Assembly: GCA_900769375.1 (NCBI GenBank)
Contig: CAAGGN010000231.1
Span: 1-6,894, forward strand
Reading direction: 5' to 3'
From: Clostridia bacterium
GTDB taxonomy: Bacteria; Bacillota; Clostridia; Oscillospirales; Acutalibacteraceae
Length of the DNA: 6,894 nucleotides
Under the pieces are notes generated by a model. It searched no databases. It was not told the DNA's origin and saw nothing but the letters and a program-made list of their open reading frames with translations. Numbering within the stretch: position 1 is the stretch's first letter; each line of letters begins with the position of its first letter. Positions 1 through 6,254 of the stretch are shown piece after piece. The position numbers were made by a program, and so were the translations under genes.

Positions 1-234
1 ACCGCTTAACTTATCGATTTTATGAATTGTTTTGTATGAATTTAAAAGTGAACAAAACACGAGAACCGCCGCAACAAGAGCTGATAACTTTCTTATGTTT
101 ATTTTATCGGTAATAATCATCAGAAGAAAACAAATAAGACCAACGCCGCAAAGCAGTGTGGTCTTAATGTTAATATAAGAAACGATAACACATAGACAAG
201 CGATAAGAGCGCCGCAAAACATAGGCCGCTTCAT
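1..234 (-). CDS. Partial membrane protein, probable ComEC/Rec2-family N-terminus (cut by window edge)
   Basis: Translating the minus strand from the ATG at 234-232 gives 78 codons without a stop to the left edge, so the gene is cut at its 3' end. The protein starts MKRPMFCGAL and has three closely spaced hydrophobic stretches (about residues 5-20, 25-41 and 50-65) separated by short polar turns (NIK, TDKINIRK). It then becomes polar (KTIHKIDKLSG). A 'MKRP' start, three N-terminal membrane segments and then a soluble stretch is how ComEC (the DNA-uptake channel of competence, DUF4131 region) begins. That assignment is inference from architecture; too little is visible to reach the OB-fold or competence domain. 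It lies 18 bases after the rsgA stop, and GGAAG at 247-243 leaves an 8-base spacer, so it is probably the next operon gene. An in-frame GTG at 243 is an alternative start. An unrelated small membrane protein remains possible. Confidence 0.6.
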   Translation of the reverse strand, partial: MKRPMFCGALIACLCVIVSYINIKTTLLCGVGLICFLLMIITDKINIRKLSALVAAVLVFCSLLNSYKTIHKIDKLSG

Positions 235-252
235 TATAAACACTTCCGAAAA

Positions 253-1134
253 TTATTTACTGTTCCAAGGTTTAACTTCTTTTAATTCATCAAACATAAT
301 TTTATAACTATTGTGACGGCTTTCTTCGATTAAACCCTTATTTACTGCATCTAAAACTGCGCAACCTTTTTCGCAGGTATGGGTGCAGGATGTGAAACGA
401 CAACTTCCTAAATATTCCTCAAAATCAGCAAAACATTCAGGAAGATTAACCTTGAAATCGTAGGAGTTTTCTGCCATAGTTTCCAAAGAGGAAAAACCGG
501 GGGTATCGGCTACGAAGCCGCCTAATTTATGTGGGAATAATTCCGTATGTCTTGTAGTATGTCTTCCCCTGCCGAGTTTTTTACTTACTTCACCCGTTTT
601 AAGTTGAAAATCACCGAAAACTGCATTAAGAATACTGGATTTACCTACACCGGAATTACCGATAAACGCACTGATGCAATCTTTAGTTTCATTCTTTAAT
701 TCTTCAATGCCTACACCGTCTTTTGCCGATACTACATAGGTTTTAAATCCTGAATTTTTATAAATCTTTTCAAACTCAGCAAAATCACCCAAATCGCACT
801 TATTGAAAACAATAATTGGTTCTATATCGTGAAATGATGCAATAGCAGTTAATCTATCAATCATTAAGGTATCAGGCGCTGGTATGGTATAAGAAGAAAC
901 AATAAAAATTTTATCAATATTAGCAATAAGGGGTCTTGTGAGAATATTTTTTCTTTGGGAAACCCTTTCTACAACACCGCATAAATCCTGCGTAACTGAA
1001 AACTCCACTCTGTCGCCAACCGTTGGGGAAACTTGATTATTTCTGAAGTTTCCCCTGGCTTTACATTCATAAACCTGACCTTCGGAACTTACGTAATAAA
1101 ATCCCGAGATGGCCTTGAGAATTACACCCGTCAT
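253..1134 (-). CDS. rsgA: Ribosome small subunit-dependent GTPase A (RsgA/CpgA/YjeQ)
   Basis: A 293-residue circularly permuted GTPase, normal length for the family. It acts in late 30S maturation, and in Bacillus loss also affects the cell wall. In order: an N-terminal OB-fold (about residues 1-65), then the G motifs in permuted order: G4 NKCD 111-114, G5 SAK 136-138, P-loop GNSGVGKSS 159-167, switch-I region GRGRHTTRH 188-196 and G3 DTPG 210-213. A C-terminal zinc finger follows, with ligands C245, C250, H252 and C258. All key residues are present. An extra Cys (C254) sits inside the finger. I chose the ATG at 1134 because the family begins 'M-x-G-x-I-x-K...GFYYV'; a GTG one codon upstream is also possible. 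The ATG shares its A with the TGA stop of the kinase gene, and the sequence before it (GAAAGCACACAG) has no convincing ribosome binding site, so translation probably depends on termination of the kinase gene. In B. subtilis this protein is a substrate of the neighbouring kinase PrkC. Confidence 0.97.
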   Translation of the reverse strand: MTGVILKAISGFYYVSSEGQVYECKARGNFRNNQVSPTVGDRVEFSVTQDLCGVVERVSQRKNILTRPLIANIDKIFIVSSYTIPAPDTLMIDRLTAIASFHDIEPIIVFNKCDLGDFAEFEKIYKNSGFKTYVVSAKDGVGIEELKNETKDCISAFIGNSGVGKSSILNAVFGDFQLKTGEVSKKLGRGRHTTRHTELFPHKLGGFVADTPGFSSLETMAENSYDFKVNLPECFADFEEYLGSCRFTSCTHTCEKGCAVLDAVNKGLIEESRHNSYKIMFDELKEVKPWNSK

Positions 1135-3173
1135 CACTGTGTGCTTTCGTCAGAATCACTGGAAGGTGGAGTTGAAGTTGCATTCTGATAGTCATTATAA
1201 GAGTTCACTTTGCTTACTTTTCCTGTAGAGGTATCAACCTTAATTTCCATATAATTATAATATTTCTTATCATCTTCATCATAAATCTTCACGATAAAGA
1301 ACATTGTTTTTTCGGTAGAAACAAGTCCGCTGAAGGTATAATTATCAAGATATGAGAAGTCAAGTTTTTCACTTTCCTTAAATAGCTTACCATCGAGCCA
1401 TAAAGAAAGCTTCGCCGTTGTTTTTGAATAATCAGATGGTAATTCAACCTCAACATCGAATTCGTAATTAACAACACCTGTGCTTACGTAAATAGTGATT
1501 TGTGTGCCTTCCGTAACCTGTGAAGATGAATTTGCATCGGGATTCTGATAGAAAACATAACCCTTCTTATAGAATTTTTCACTTGAGGACAAATCACGCT
1601 CTTCGACAACGGCAATAAGGCCTTCCTTTTCTATATCGGAAACCGCCTTATCCTTTGTTAGACCAATAACGTTTGGAATATCAACCATTTTAACTGCTTC
1701 GCCGGTGCTTACATAGAGGACGATTTCAGCTCCCTCTGCGACAACAGTTGTACGAGCGGGTTCGGTTTTAATAACGCAACCTGCCTCAACCTCATCATCG
1801 GCAACTTCGTTTATAACAGTTTTGAATCCTTTGGAATTAAGCTCAGAAACCGCATAAGATTCAGTTTTTCCGTAAACATCAGGAACCTTTACAGTTGTTT
1901 GACCCATACTTACAAATAAAGTGATTTCTGCTCCGGTTTTAAGCTTCTTCTTAGCGGGTTGAGACTGATCGCAAACGGTGCCAACCTCATATTCATTATC
2001 GGTTTTATATTCCCAGTCAATTGAAAAGATATCATACTCTTCCATTTCTTTGATCTCCTCAACGGTTTTACCAAGGAAATCAGGGCAGACAATCTCTTCA
2101 CCGGAATCATTAGTAAAGAACAACGCTTTACCAAAAACTATGCCTAAAATCGCAATAATTACAACCAAAGTTGCGGCAACGCCCGCCAGAATGGGTATCA
2201 TAGCACTCTTGGTCTTATGAGGCGCTTCCTCCATTACCAAATCATCAGTATCTACTGCCGAAGCGGGAGTTGAAGAAACAAGTGAATTATCAACAAATTT
2301 TGTTGGCGAATCATCAACAAAATAGTTATGCTCAAAGGTAAGGGCGGGATCCTTCTTAAATGCCTCAAGGTCACAAAGCATCTCGGAGGCCGACTGATAT
2401 CTGCGCTCAACAAGCTTTTGCATAGCGTGCATTGTTATCTGCTCGAGGCCAAAAGGAATAGAGGGATTAATCTCAGAAGGCAACTGTGGGTCTCTTTGAA
2501 GCTGCATAATTGCTACAGAAACCGCACTATCTGCTTGGAAGGGTAATTGACCCGTAAGCATTTCATAAAGCATAACACCAACAGAATAAATATCCGCTTT
2601 ATCGTCTGCCTTCTCTCCCCTTGCTTGCTCGGGACTTATATAATGAACGGAACCGATTGCTTTATCGGTAATGGTTCGTTGCTCACTTCTCGCAAATCTT
2701 GCAATACCAAAATCAGTAACCTTAATTGTACCGTCAGGTAAAACCATAATATTCTGGGGCTTAACATCACGATGGACAATACCTTTGTCGTGAGCGTGCT
2801 GAAGACCCTTAAGAATCTGAACAGTGAAATAAAGAGCATCCTTCCAACGCAAACTGCCTTGACGCTCAATATATTCTTTTAACGTGATACCATCAATATA
2901 CTCCATAACAATATATTGAATAAGGTCACCAAAGCTAACGTCATAAACGTTAACGATATTGGGATGGGATAAAACCGCAATAGCTTTAGATTCATTTTTA
3001 AATCTACGAATAAATTCCTCGTTAGAAACGAACTCGTCTTTTAAAATTTTAATCGCAACAATACGGTCCTCAACGTTGTCATAGGCCTTATAAACAACTG
3101 CCATGCCACCTACGCCAATGATTTCGTGAATTTCGTAACGACCGTCTAATCTTTTTCCTACAAATTTATCCAT
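1134..3173 (-). CDS. prkC: PASTA-domain transmembrane Ser/Thr protein kinase (PrkC/StkP/PknB family)
   Basis: A 679-residue membrane kinase that phosphorylates Ser/Thr on cytoplasmic proteins and senses peptidoglycan or lipid II outside. The kinase domain (about 13-275) is complete: glycine loop GVGGMAVVY 20-28, ATP-binding K42, helix-C E61, catalytic HRDVKPQN 134-141 with D136, DFG 154-156. Its activation loop carries T167 and T169 (RTIT), and SPEQ 180-183 stands for APE. A Ser/Thr-rich juxtamembrane linker (285-322) leads to one membrane helix (about 324-350), placing the rest outside. Three PASTA repeats follow (about 361-424, 427-490, 496-566), each ending in a VSMG or VSTG motif. A further roughly 90-residue beta-rich region (570-660) and a Ser/Thr-rich tail (661-679) come last. 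I chose the ATG at 3173 because AAAGGA at 3188-3183 lies 9 bases upstream; the in-frame GTG at 3179 is only 3 bases from it. The partner phosphatase lies 20 bases upstream and rsgA overlaps the stop by one base. The kinase family is certain; the symbol is by Bacillus convention. Confidence 0.97.
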   Translation of the reverse strand: MDKFVGKRLDGRYEIHEIIGVGGMAVVYKAYDNVEDRIVAIKILKDEFVSNEEFIRRFKNESKAIAVLSHPNIVNVYDVSFGDLIQYIVMEYIDGITLKEYIERQGSLRWKDALYFTVQILKGLQHAHDKGIVHRDVKPQNIMVLPDGTIKVTDFGIARFARSEQRTITDKAIGSVHYISPEQARGEKADDKADIYSVGVMLYEMLTGQLPFQADSAVSVAIMQLQRDPQLPSEINPSIPFGLEQITMHAMQKLVERRYQSASEMLCDLEAFKKDPALTFEHNYFVDDSPTKFVDNSLVSSTPASAVDTDDLVMEEAPHKTKSAMIPILAGVAATLVVIIAILGIVFGKALFFTNDSGEEIVCPDFLGKTVEEIKEMEEYDIFSIDWEYKTDNEYEVGTVCDQSQPAKKKLKTGAEITLFVSMGQTTVKVPDVYGKTESYAVSELNSKGFKTVINEVADDEVEAGCVIKTEPARTTVVAEGAEIVLYVSTGEAVKMVDIPNVIGLTKDKAVSDIEKEGLIAVVEERDLSSSEKFYKKGYVFYQNPDANSSSQVTEGTQITIYVSTGVVNYEFDVEVELPSDYSKTTAKLSLWLDGKLFKESEKLDFSYLDNYTFSGLVSTEKTMFFIVKIYDEDDKKYYNYMEIKVDTSTGKVSKVNSYNDYQNATSTPPSSDSDESTQ

Positions 3174-3182
3174 AAACACTAA

Positions 3183-3188
3183 TCCTTT
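3183..3188 (-). promoter_or_regulatory. Ribosome binding site of the PASTA kinase gene
   Basis: AAAGGA on the minus strand lies in the 20-base gap after the phosphatase stop. It is 9 bases before the ATG at 3173 and only 3 bases before the in-frame GTG at 3179, which favours the ATG as the true start. Confidence 0.7.
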
Positions 3189-3193
3189 CGTTA

Positions 3194-3925
3194 TTAATCA
3201 TCTATGGCAACCAAAACTACGGTTATATTATCGCCGCCGCCATTTGAATTTGCTTTGTTAACAAGAATTTCTGCTATATTTTCAGTTTTGCTGTTTTTCA
3301 CTGTGTCGAGAATAACCTGTGACTCAACAAAATTTGACAAACCGTCTGTACAGAACAATAAATACTCACCGTTTCCTATTGTCTGCTCGAAAACATCGGG
3401 AATTACGTTCTCCTCCGCGCCAAGAGCACGGGTAATAACATTTTTGCGCGGGTGAACCTTAGCGTCCTCAATCGAAAGTTTACCACTTTCAATAAGAGAC
3501 TGCACAACGGAATGATCTCTTGTAATTTGAGTAATTTTATCATTTATCAGATACGCCCTGCTATCACCAACGTTGCATATTACGGCATCGTTGCCTTTGA
3601 TATGAGCAGCAACCAAAGTGGTACCCATACCGTTATATTCCTCATTGTTTTTTGCCATATCAAAAAGTTCTAAATTTGCAGATGAAATTGCATTGCATAG
3701 CACCTTTTCAATATCCTGAGAATTCATAGCGGGTATATAAGATTTCAAGATATAATCTGCAATAAGCTTTATGGCAGTTTCACTGGCAACGTTTCCGGCA
3801 TTTGCGCCGCCCATACCATCGCAAACAAGAATAATCGCACTATTATCCGAAAGCTTAACCGAATAATAAGCATCCTGATTGCTTGTTCTCATTTTGCCGA
3901 TATCTATTTTACTGAATATCTGCAA
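3194..3925 (-). CDS. prpC: PP2C-family Ser/Thr protein phosphatase (PrpC/Stp), partner of the PASTA kinase
   Basis: A 243-residue cytoplasmic PPM/PP2C phosphatase, the usual size for bacterial stand-alone members. It would remove phosphate from the adjacent kinase and its substrates using two or three Mn/Mg ions. Metal-site residues are all visible: D18 (SNQD), D36-G37 (CDGMGG 35-40), D194 (CTDG 192-195) and D232-N233 (GGDNIT). GMGTT (99-103) and GDSRAY (120-125) are the other family motifs. I chose the TTG at 3925 as start. It gives MQIFSKIDIGKMRTSNQD, a standard PrpC N-terminus, and AAAGGAGG (3942-3935) stands 9 bases upstream. A GTG at 3934 directly abuts that site, and the ATG at 3985 would add 20 residues that encode rlmN in another frame and are not family-like. 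With the TTG, the gene overlaps the 3' end of rlmN by 17 bases. It precedes the kinase by 20 bases, the classic phosphatase-kinase pair. Confidence 0.95.
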   Translation of the reverse strand: MQIFSKIDIGKMRTSNQDAYYSVKLSDNSAIILVCDGMGGANAGNVASETAIKLIADYILKSYIPAMNSQDIEKVLCNAISSANLELFDMAKNNEEYNGMGTTLVAAHIKGNDAVICNVGDSRAYLINDKITQITRDHSVVQSLIESGKLSIEDAKVHPRKNVITRALGAEENVIPDVFEQTIGNGEYLLFCTDGLSNFVESQVILDTVKNSKTENIAEILVNKANSNGGGDNITVVLVAIDD

Positions 3926-4976
3926 TCTGATCACCCTCCTTTGCCTTTTTTCGAAGTTGACCGCAAGAGGCGCTAATATCTGCACCCAGCGTTCTTCTTA
4001 CGGTTACAGTCATTCCCATAGCTTCGAGATAGGATTTAAATAGCATAATATTTTTCCTATCAGGTTTTTCAAAACTATTTTCCTTAACCGGATTTGCGGG
4101 TATTAAATTTATATGACACATAATGCCCGATAATTTTTTCGCAAGTTCCAAAGCGTTTGCTTTGGAATCGTTAACACCCGAAATTAAAGCGTACTCAAAA
4201 GAAATTCTTCGAGTTGTTACCTTTTGGTAATCCTTGCACGCTTTAAGGAGTGCATCAACGTTCCATTTTTTATTTACCGGCATCATGGTGTTTCTGATTT
4301 GGTCATTGGGAGCGTGCAGTGAAACAGAAAGTGTTATGGGAAGGTTTAATTCCTTTAATTTCTCTATTCCCGAAACAACTCCCGAGGTTGATAATGAAAT
4401 ATGACGCAAACCAATATTCATACCGTTTTCATCGCTTACAAGCTTTAAAAAACGGGTGGAGTTTTCAAAATTATCAAGGGGCTCTCCCATTCCCATCATA
4501 ACAACATTGGAAATTCTTATATTGTTATCTCTCTGCGCTGTAGTAAGCTGAGAAATCATCTCGGAAGCTGTCAGACTACGGGTTAATCCAAAAAGCCCTG
4601 AAGCGCAAAATTGGCAACCCATACGACATCCGACCTGCGTAGAAATGCACATTGAATATCCGTGTTCATATTTCATCAAAACCGCTTCAATATATTCACC
4701 GTCAAAAAGCTCATAAACGTATTTAACGGTTCCATCGATTTTTGATACGTAGCGTTTAGCAATTTTAGTAGTAGCAAGATAGCACTTTTCATCAAGTGTA
4801 GCGCGGAGAGATTTTGAAACGTTGGTCATTTCATCGAAATCTTCTATACCCTGTTGCAACCACTTGAAAATTTGCAATGCTCTGAATCTTGGCTCACCCA
4901 AATCTTTAAGCAACTCTTCAAGTTCGGAAACCGTCATGGATTTAATATCAATTTTTGAAGGTATAATTAATATCAC
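3909..4976 (-). CDS. rlmN: 23S rRNA (adenine2503-C2)-methyltransferase RlmN, radical SAM
   Basis: A 355-residue radical SAM enzyme that adds a C2 methyl to A2503 of 23S rRNA in the peptidyl transferase centre; the E. coli family member also acts on A37 of some tRNAs. The iron-sulfur motif CRMGCQFC is at 117-124 (C117, C121, C124). The conserved glutamate of 'YIEAV' is E97, the SAM-binding GMGEP is 162-166, and the resolving cysteine that carries the mRNA-independent methyl intermediate is C338 in SASCGQL. All catalytic residues are present and the length is normal. The reading frame opens with a GTG at 4976 that overlaps the rsmB stop (GTGA), a layout typical of coupled translation. The family usually starts a few residues before 'KIDIKSMT', about five codons further in, where no ATG, GTG or TTG exists, so the exact start is uncertain (see findings). 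Cfr, the resistance paralogue, is less likely: the housekeeping context and overall sequence fit RlmN. Confidence 0.96.
   Translation of the reverse strand: MILIIPSKIDIKSMTVSELEELLKDLGEPRFRALQIFKWLQQGIEDFDEMTNVSKSLRATLDEKCYLATTKIAKRYVSKIDGTVKYVYELFDGEYIEAVLMKYEHGYSMCISTQVGCRMGCQFCASGLFGLTRSLTASEMISQLTTAQRDNNIRISNVVMMGMGEPLDNFENSTRFLKLVSDENGMNIGLRHISLSTSGVVSGIEKLKELNLPITLSVSLHAPNDQIRNTMMPVNKKWNVDALLKACKDYQKVTTRRISFEYALISGVNDSKANALELAKKLSGIMCHINLIPANPVKENSFEKPDRKNIMLFKSYLEAMGMTVTVRRTLGADISASCGQLRKKAKEGDQIADIQ
3935..3942 (-). promoter_or_regulatory. Strong ribosome binding site of the phosphatase gene, inside the end of rlmN
   Basis: AAAGGAGG on the minus strand lies within the last codons of rlmN. 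It is 9 bases before the TTG at 3925 and directly against the GTG at 3934, so it decides for the TTG. It is the strongest Shine-Dalgarno match in the window before a clear start. Confidence 0.8.
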
Positions 4977-4978
4977 CT
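4972..4978 (-). promoter_or_regulatory. Perfect Shine-Dalgarno match overlapping the rsmB stop and the rlmN GTG
   Basis: AGGTGAT on the minus strand is fully complementary to the 3' end of 16S rRNA. It contains both the GTG assumed to start rlmN and the TGA that ends rsmB. It therefore cannot serve that GTG by normal spacing; it may recruit or hold ribosomes for a start slightly downstream, or be a chance product of the GTGA overlap. Confidence 0.4.
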
Positions 4979-6244
4979 GCTTTGTCTCAGTACTGCGCAG
5001 TAAAAACCGTCAGTTTTATCTATATGTGGCATAAACGTATGTTCATATTCTAAGATGAAATCTTTATGCTCATCAAGAAATGCGGAAATTATTTTTTCAT
5101 TTTCGTTTTTCCTAACGGTACAAGTTGTATAAAGAATTTTACCGTTATTATTCAAATAAGAAACTGCATTATTGAGGATTTTAAGTTGAATTTCTTCTAA
5201 AACAGAAAAATCCTCGCTTTCCTTATATTTAATTTCGGGTTTGCGACGGATAACACCAAGACCTGAACAAGGAACGTCACAGATAATTGCATCAAATTTA
5301 CCAATTTCGGTATTGAATACTGTTGCATCACCGCAATCGCTCTTAATAATATCAAAACCAAGGCGTTTTGCGCTTTTTCTAATGAGTTCAACTCTTTTTT
5401 CATATAAATCAAAAGAGCAAATTTCGCCGGAGTTGCCCATAATTCCTGCAGCGGTAAAACTTTTACCGCCGGGTGCGGAACACAAATCCAAAACTCGCAT
5501 ACCCGACTTTAAGCCAAGTTTTTCAATACTTCTACTTGATGCTAAATCTTGAATATGGAAAAAACCTTCCTTATAACATCTGCTTTCTTTAACATCAATG
5601 CCACCAAGTATTTTGAGAGAATTTTCATCGGTTTTTTCTGATAAAATGCCTTCCTTCTTTAGCGCAAGAATAAGTTCATCATCAGAAATCTTAACTCTAT
5701 TCACCCTCAAAGTCACAGGTGGATTTAAAAGTGATTCTTTTAAAAGCTTTTCGGCAGTTTCATTACCGTAATCTTCGATAAACGAATTGATAATCCACAT
5801 AGGACAAGAATATCTTATGGAAAGGGATTTTGCATCATTACCGCTTGGCAATTCAGGTTTTTCCCGCAAAAGATTTCTTAAAACACCGTTAACAAATGAA
5901 GCATTAAATTGCTCCTTTGAAGATTTAACGAGCTTTACCGATTCGTTAACTGCGGCGCTTTCGGGAACTTTATCCATAAAATATATTTGATAAACCGCTA
6001 TCCTCAACGCCTCTAATGTCAGTGGTGTTATTTTTTTGAGCGGCTTCTTAATAAACAGTGACAAAAGATAATCAATAGAGATTTTTCTATCTAAAACACC
6101 GTAAAACAGCGCAGTAACAAAGGATTTTTCGTTGGTTTCAAATTGGTTTTCCGAAAAAATCTTATTTAAAGTTAAATTTGAATATGCCTTATTATTGCTA
6201 ACTTCCATAAGGGCTTTAACGGCTGTTTTTCTCGTATTAACCAT
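4973..6244 (-). CDS. rsmB: 16S rRNA (cytosine967-C5)-methyltransferase RsmB (Sun/Fmu)
   Basis: A 423-residue SAM-dependent m5C methyltransferase acting on 16S rRNA. An N-terminal NusB-like RNA-binding helical domain (about 1-130) is followed by a linker and a Rossmann methyltransferase domain (about 170-420). Visible motifs are the SAM-binding DLCSAPGGK 253-261, motif IV DVPCSGLG 323-330 with C326, and motif VI YTTCTV 372-377 with catalytic C375. The two-cysteine arrangement is the hallmark of RNA m5C methyltransferases. The C-terminal DGFYCAVLR (412-420) is the usual ending. I chose the ATG at 6244 because it gives the family-like MVNTRKTAVKAL and has GAGG (6254-6251) 6 bases upstream. A TTG at 6256 would add four residues and overlap that site. 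The gene begins 8 bases after fmt ends and overlaps rlmN by 4 bases. Fmt-RsmB adjacency is widespread in bacteria. Confidence 0.96.
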   Translation of the reverse strand: MVNTRKTAVKALMEVSNNKAYSNLTLNKIFSENQFETNEKSFVTALFYGVLDRKISIDYLLSLFIKKPLKKITPLTLEALRIAVYQIYFMDKVPESAAVNESVKLVKSSKEQFNASFVNGVLRNLLREKPELPSGNDAKSLSIRYSCPMWIINSFIEDYGNETAEKLLKESLLNPPVTLRVNRVKISDDELILALKKEGILSEKTDENSLKILGGIDVKESRCYKEGFFHIQDLASSRSIEKLGLKSGMRVLDLCSAPGGKSFTAAGIMGNSGEICSFDLYEKRVELIRKSAKRLGFDIIKSDCGDATVFNTEIGKFDAIICDVPCSGLGVIRRKPEIKYKESEDFSVLEEIQLKILNNAVSYLNNNGKILYTTCTVRKNENEKIISAFLDEHKDFILEYEHTFMPHIDKTDGFYCAVLRQSR

Positions 6245-6250
6245 AAATTT

Positions 6251-6254
6251 CCTC
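6251..6254 (-). promoter_or_regulatory. Ribosome binding site of rsmB, overlapping the fmt stop
   Basis: GAGG on the minus strand shares its first bases with the TGA stop of fmt and lies 6 bases before the ATG at 6244. It supports the ATG over the in-frame TTG at 6256, which lies upstream of it. Confidence 0.65.

Noticed and set aside
1910..2134. 74-codon minus-strand frame inside the PASTA region
   Set aside because: It is out of frame within a clearly conserved kinase gene, and its composition (Lys/Arg/Ser/Leu-rich, no motif) is that of a shifted frame.
3926..3985. Longer phosphatase beginning at the ATG at 3985
   Set aside because: The extra 20 residues do not match PP2C N-termini, encode rlmN's conserved C-terminus in another frame, and would put the strong ribosome binding site inside the gene.
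4603..4630. rlmN as a Cfr-type resistance methyltransferase
   Set aside because: The gene sits in the conserved fmt-rsmB-rlmN-prpC-prkC order and its residues around the CRMGCQFC motif and C-terminus read as housekeeping RlmN; nothing suggests mobility.
5241..5552. 103-codon open frame on the plus strand within rsmB
   Set aside because: It lies opposite the SAM-binding core of rsmB, has no recognisable motif or ribosome binding site, and is a shadow of the real coding frame. The same holds for the other plus-strand frames across the window.
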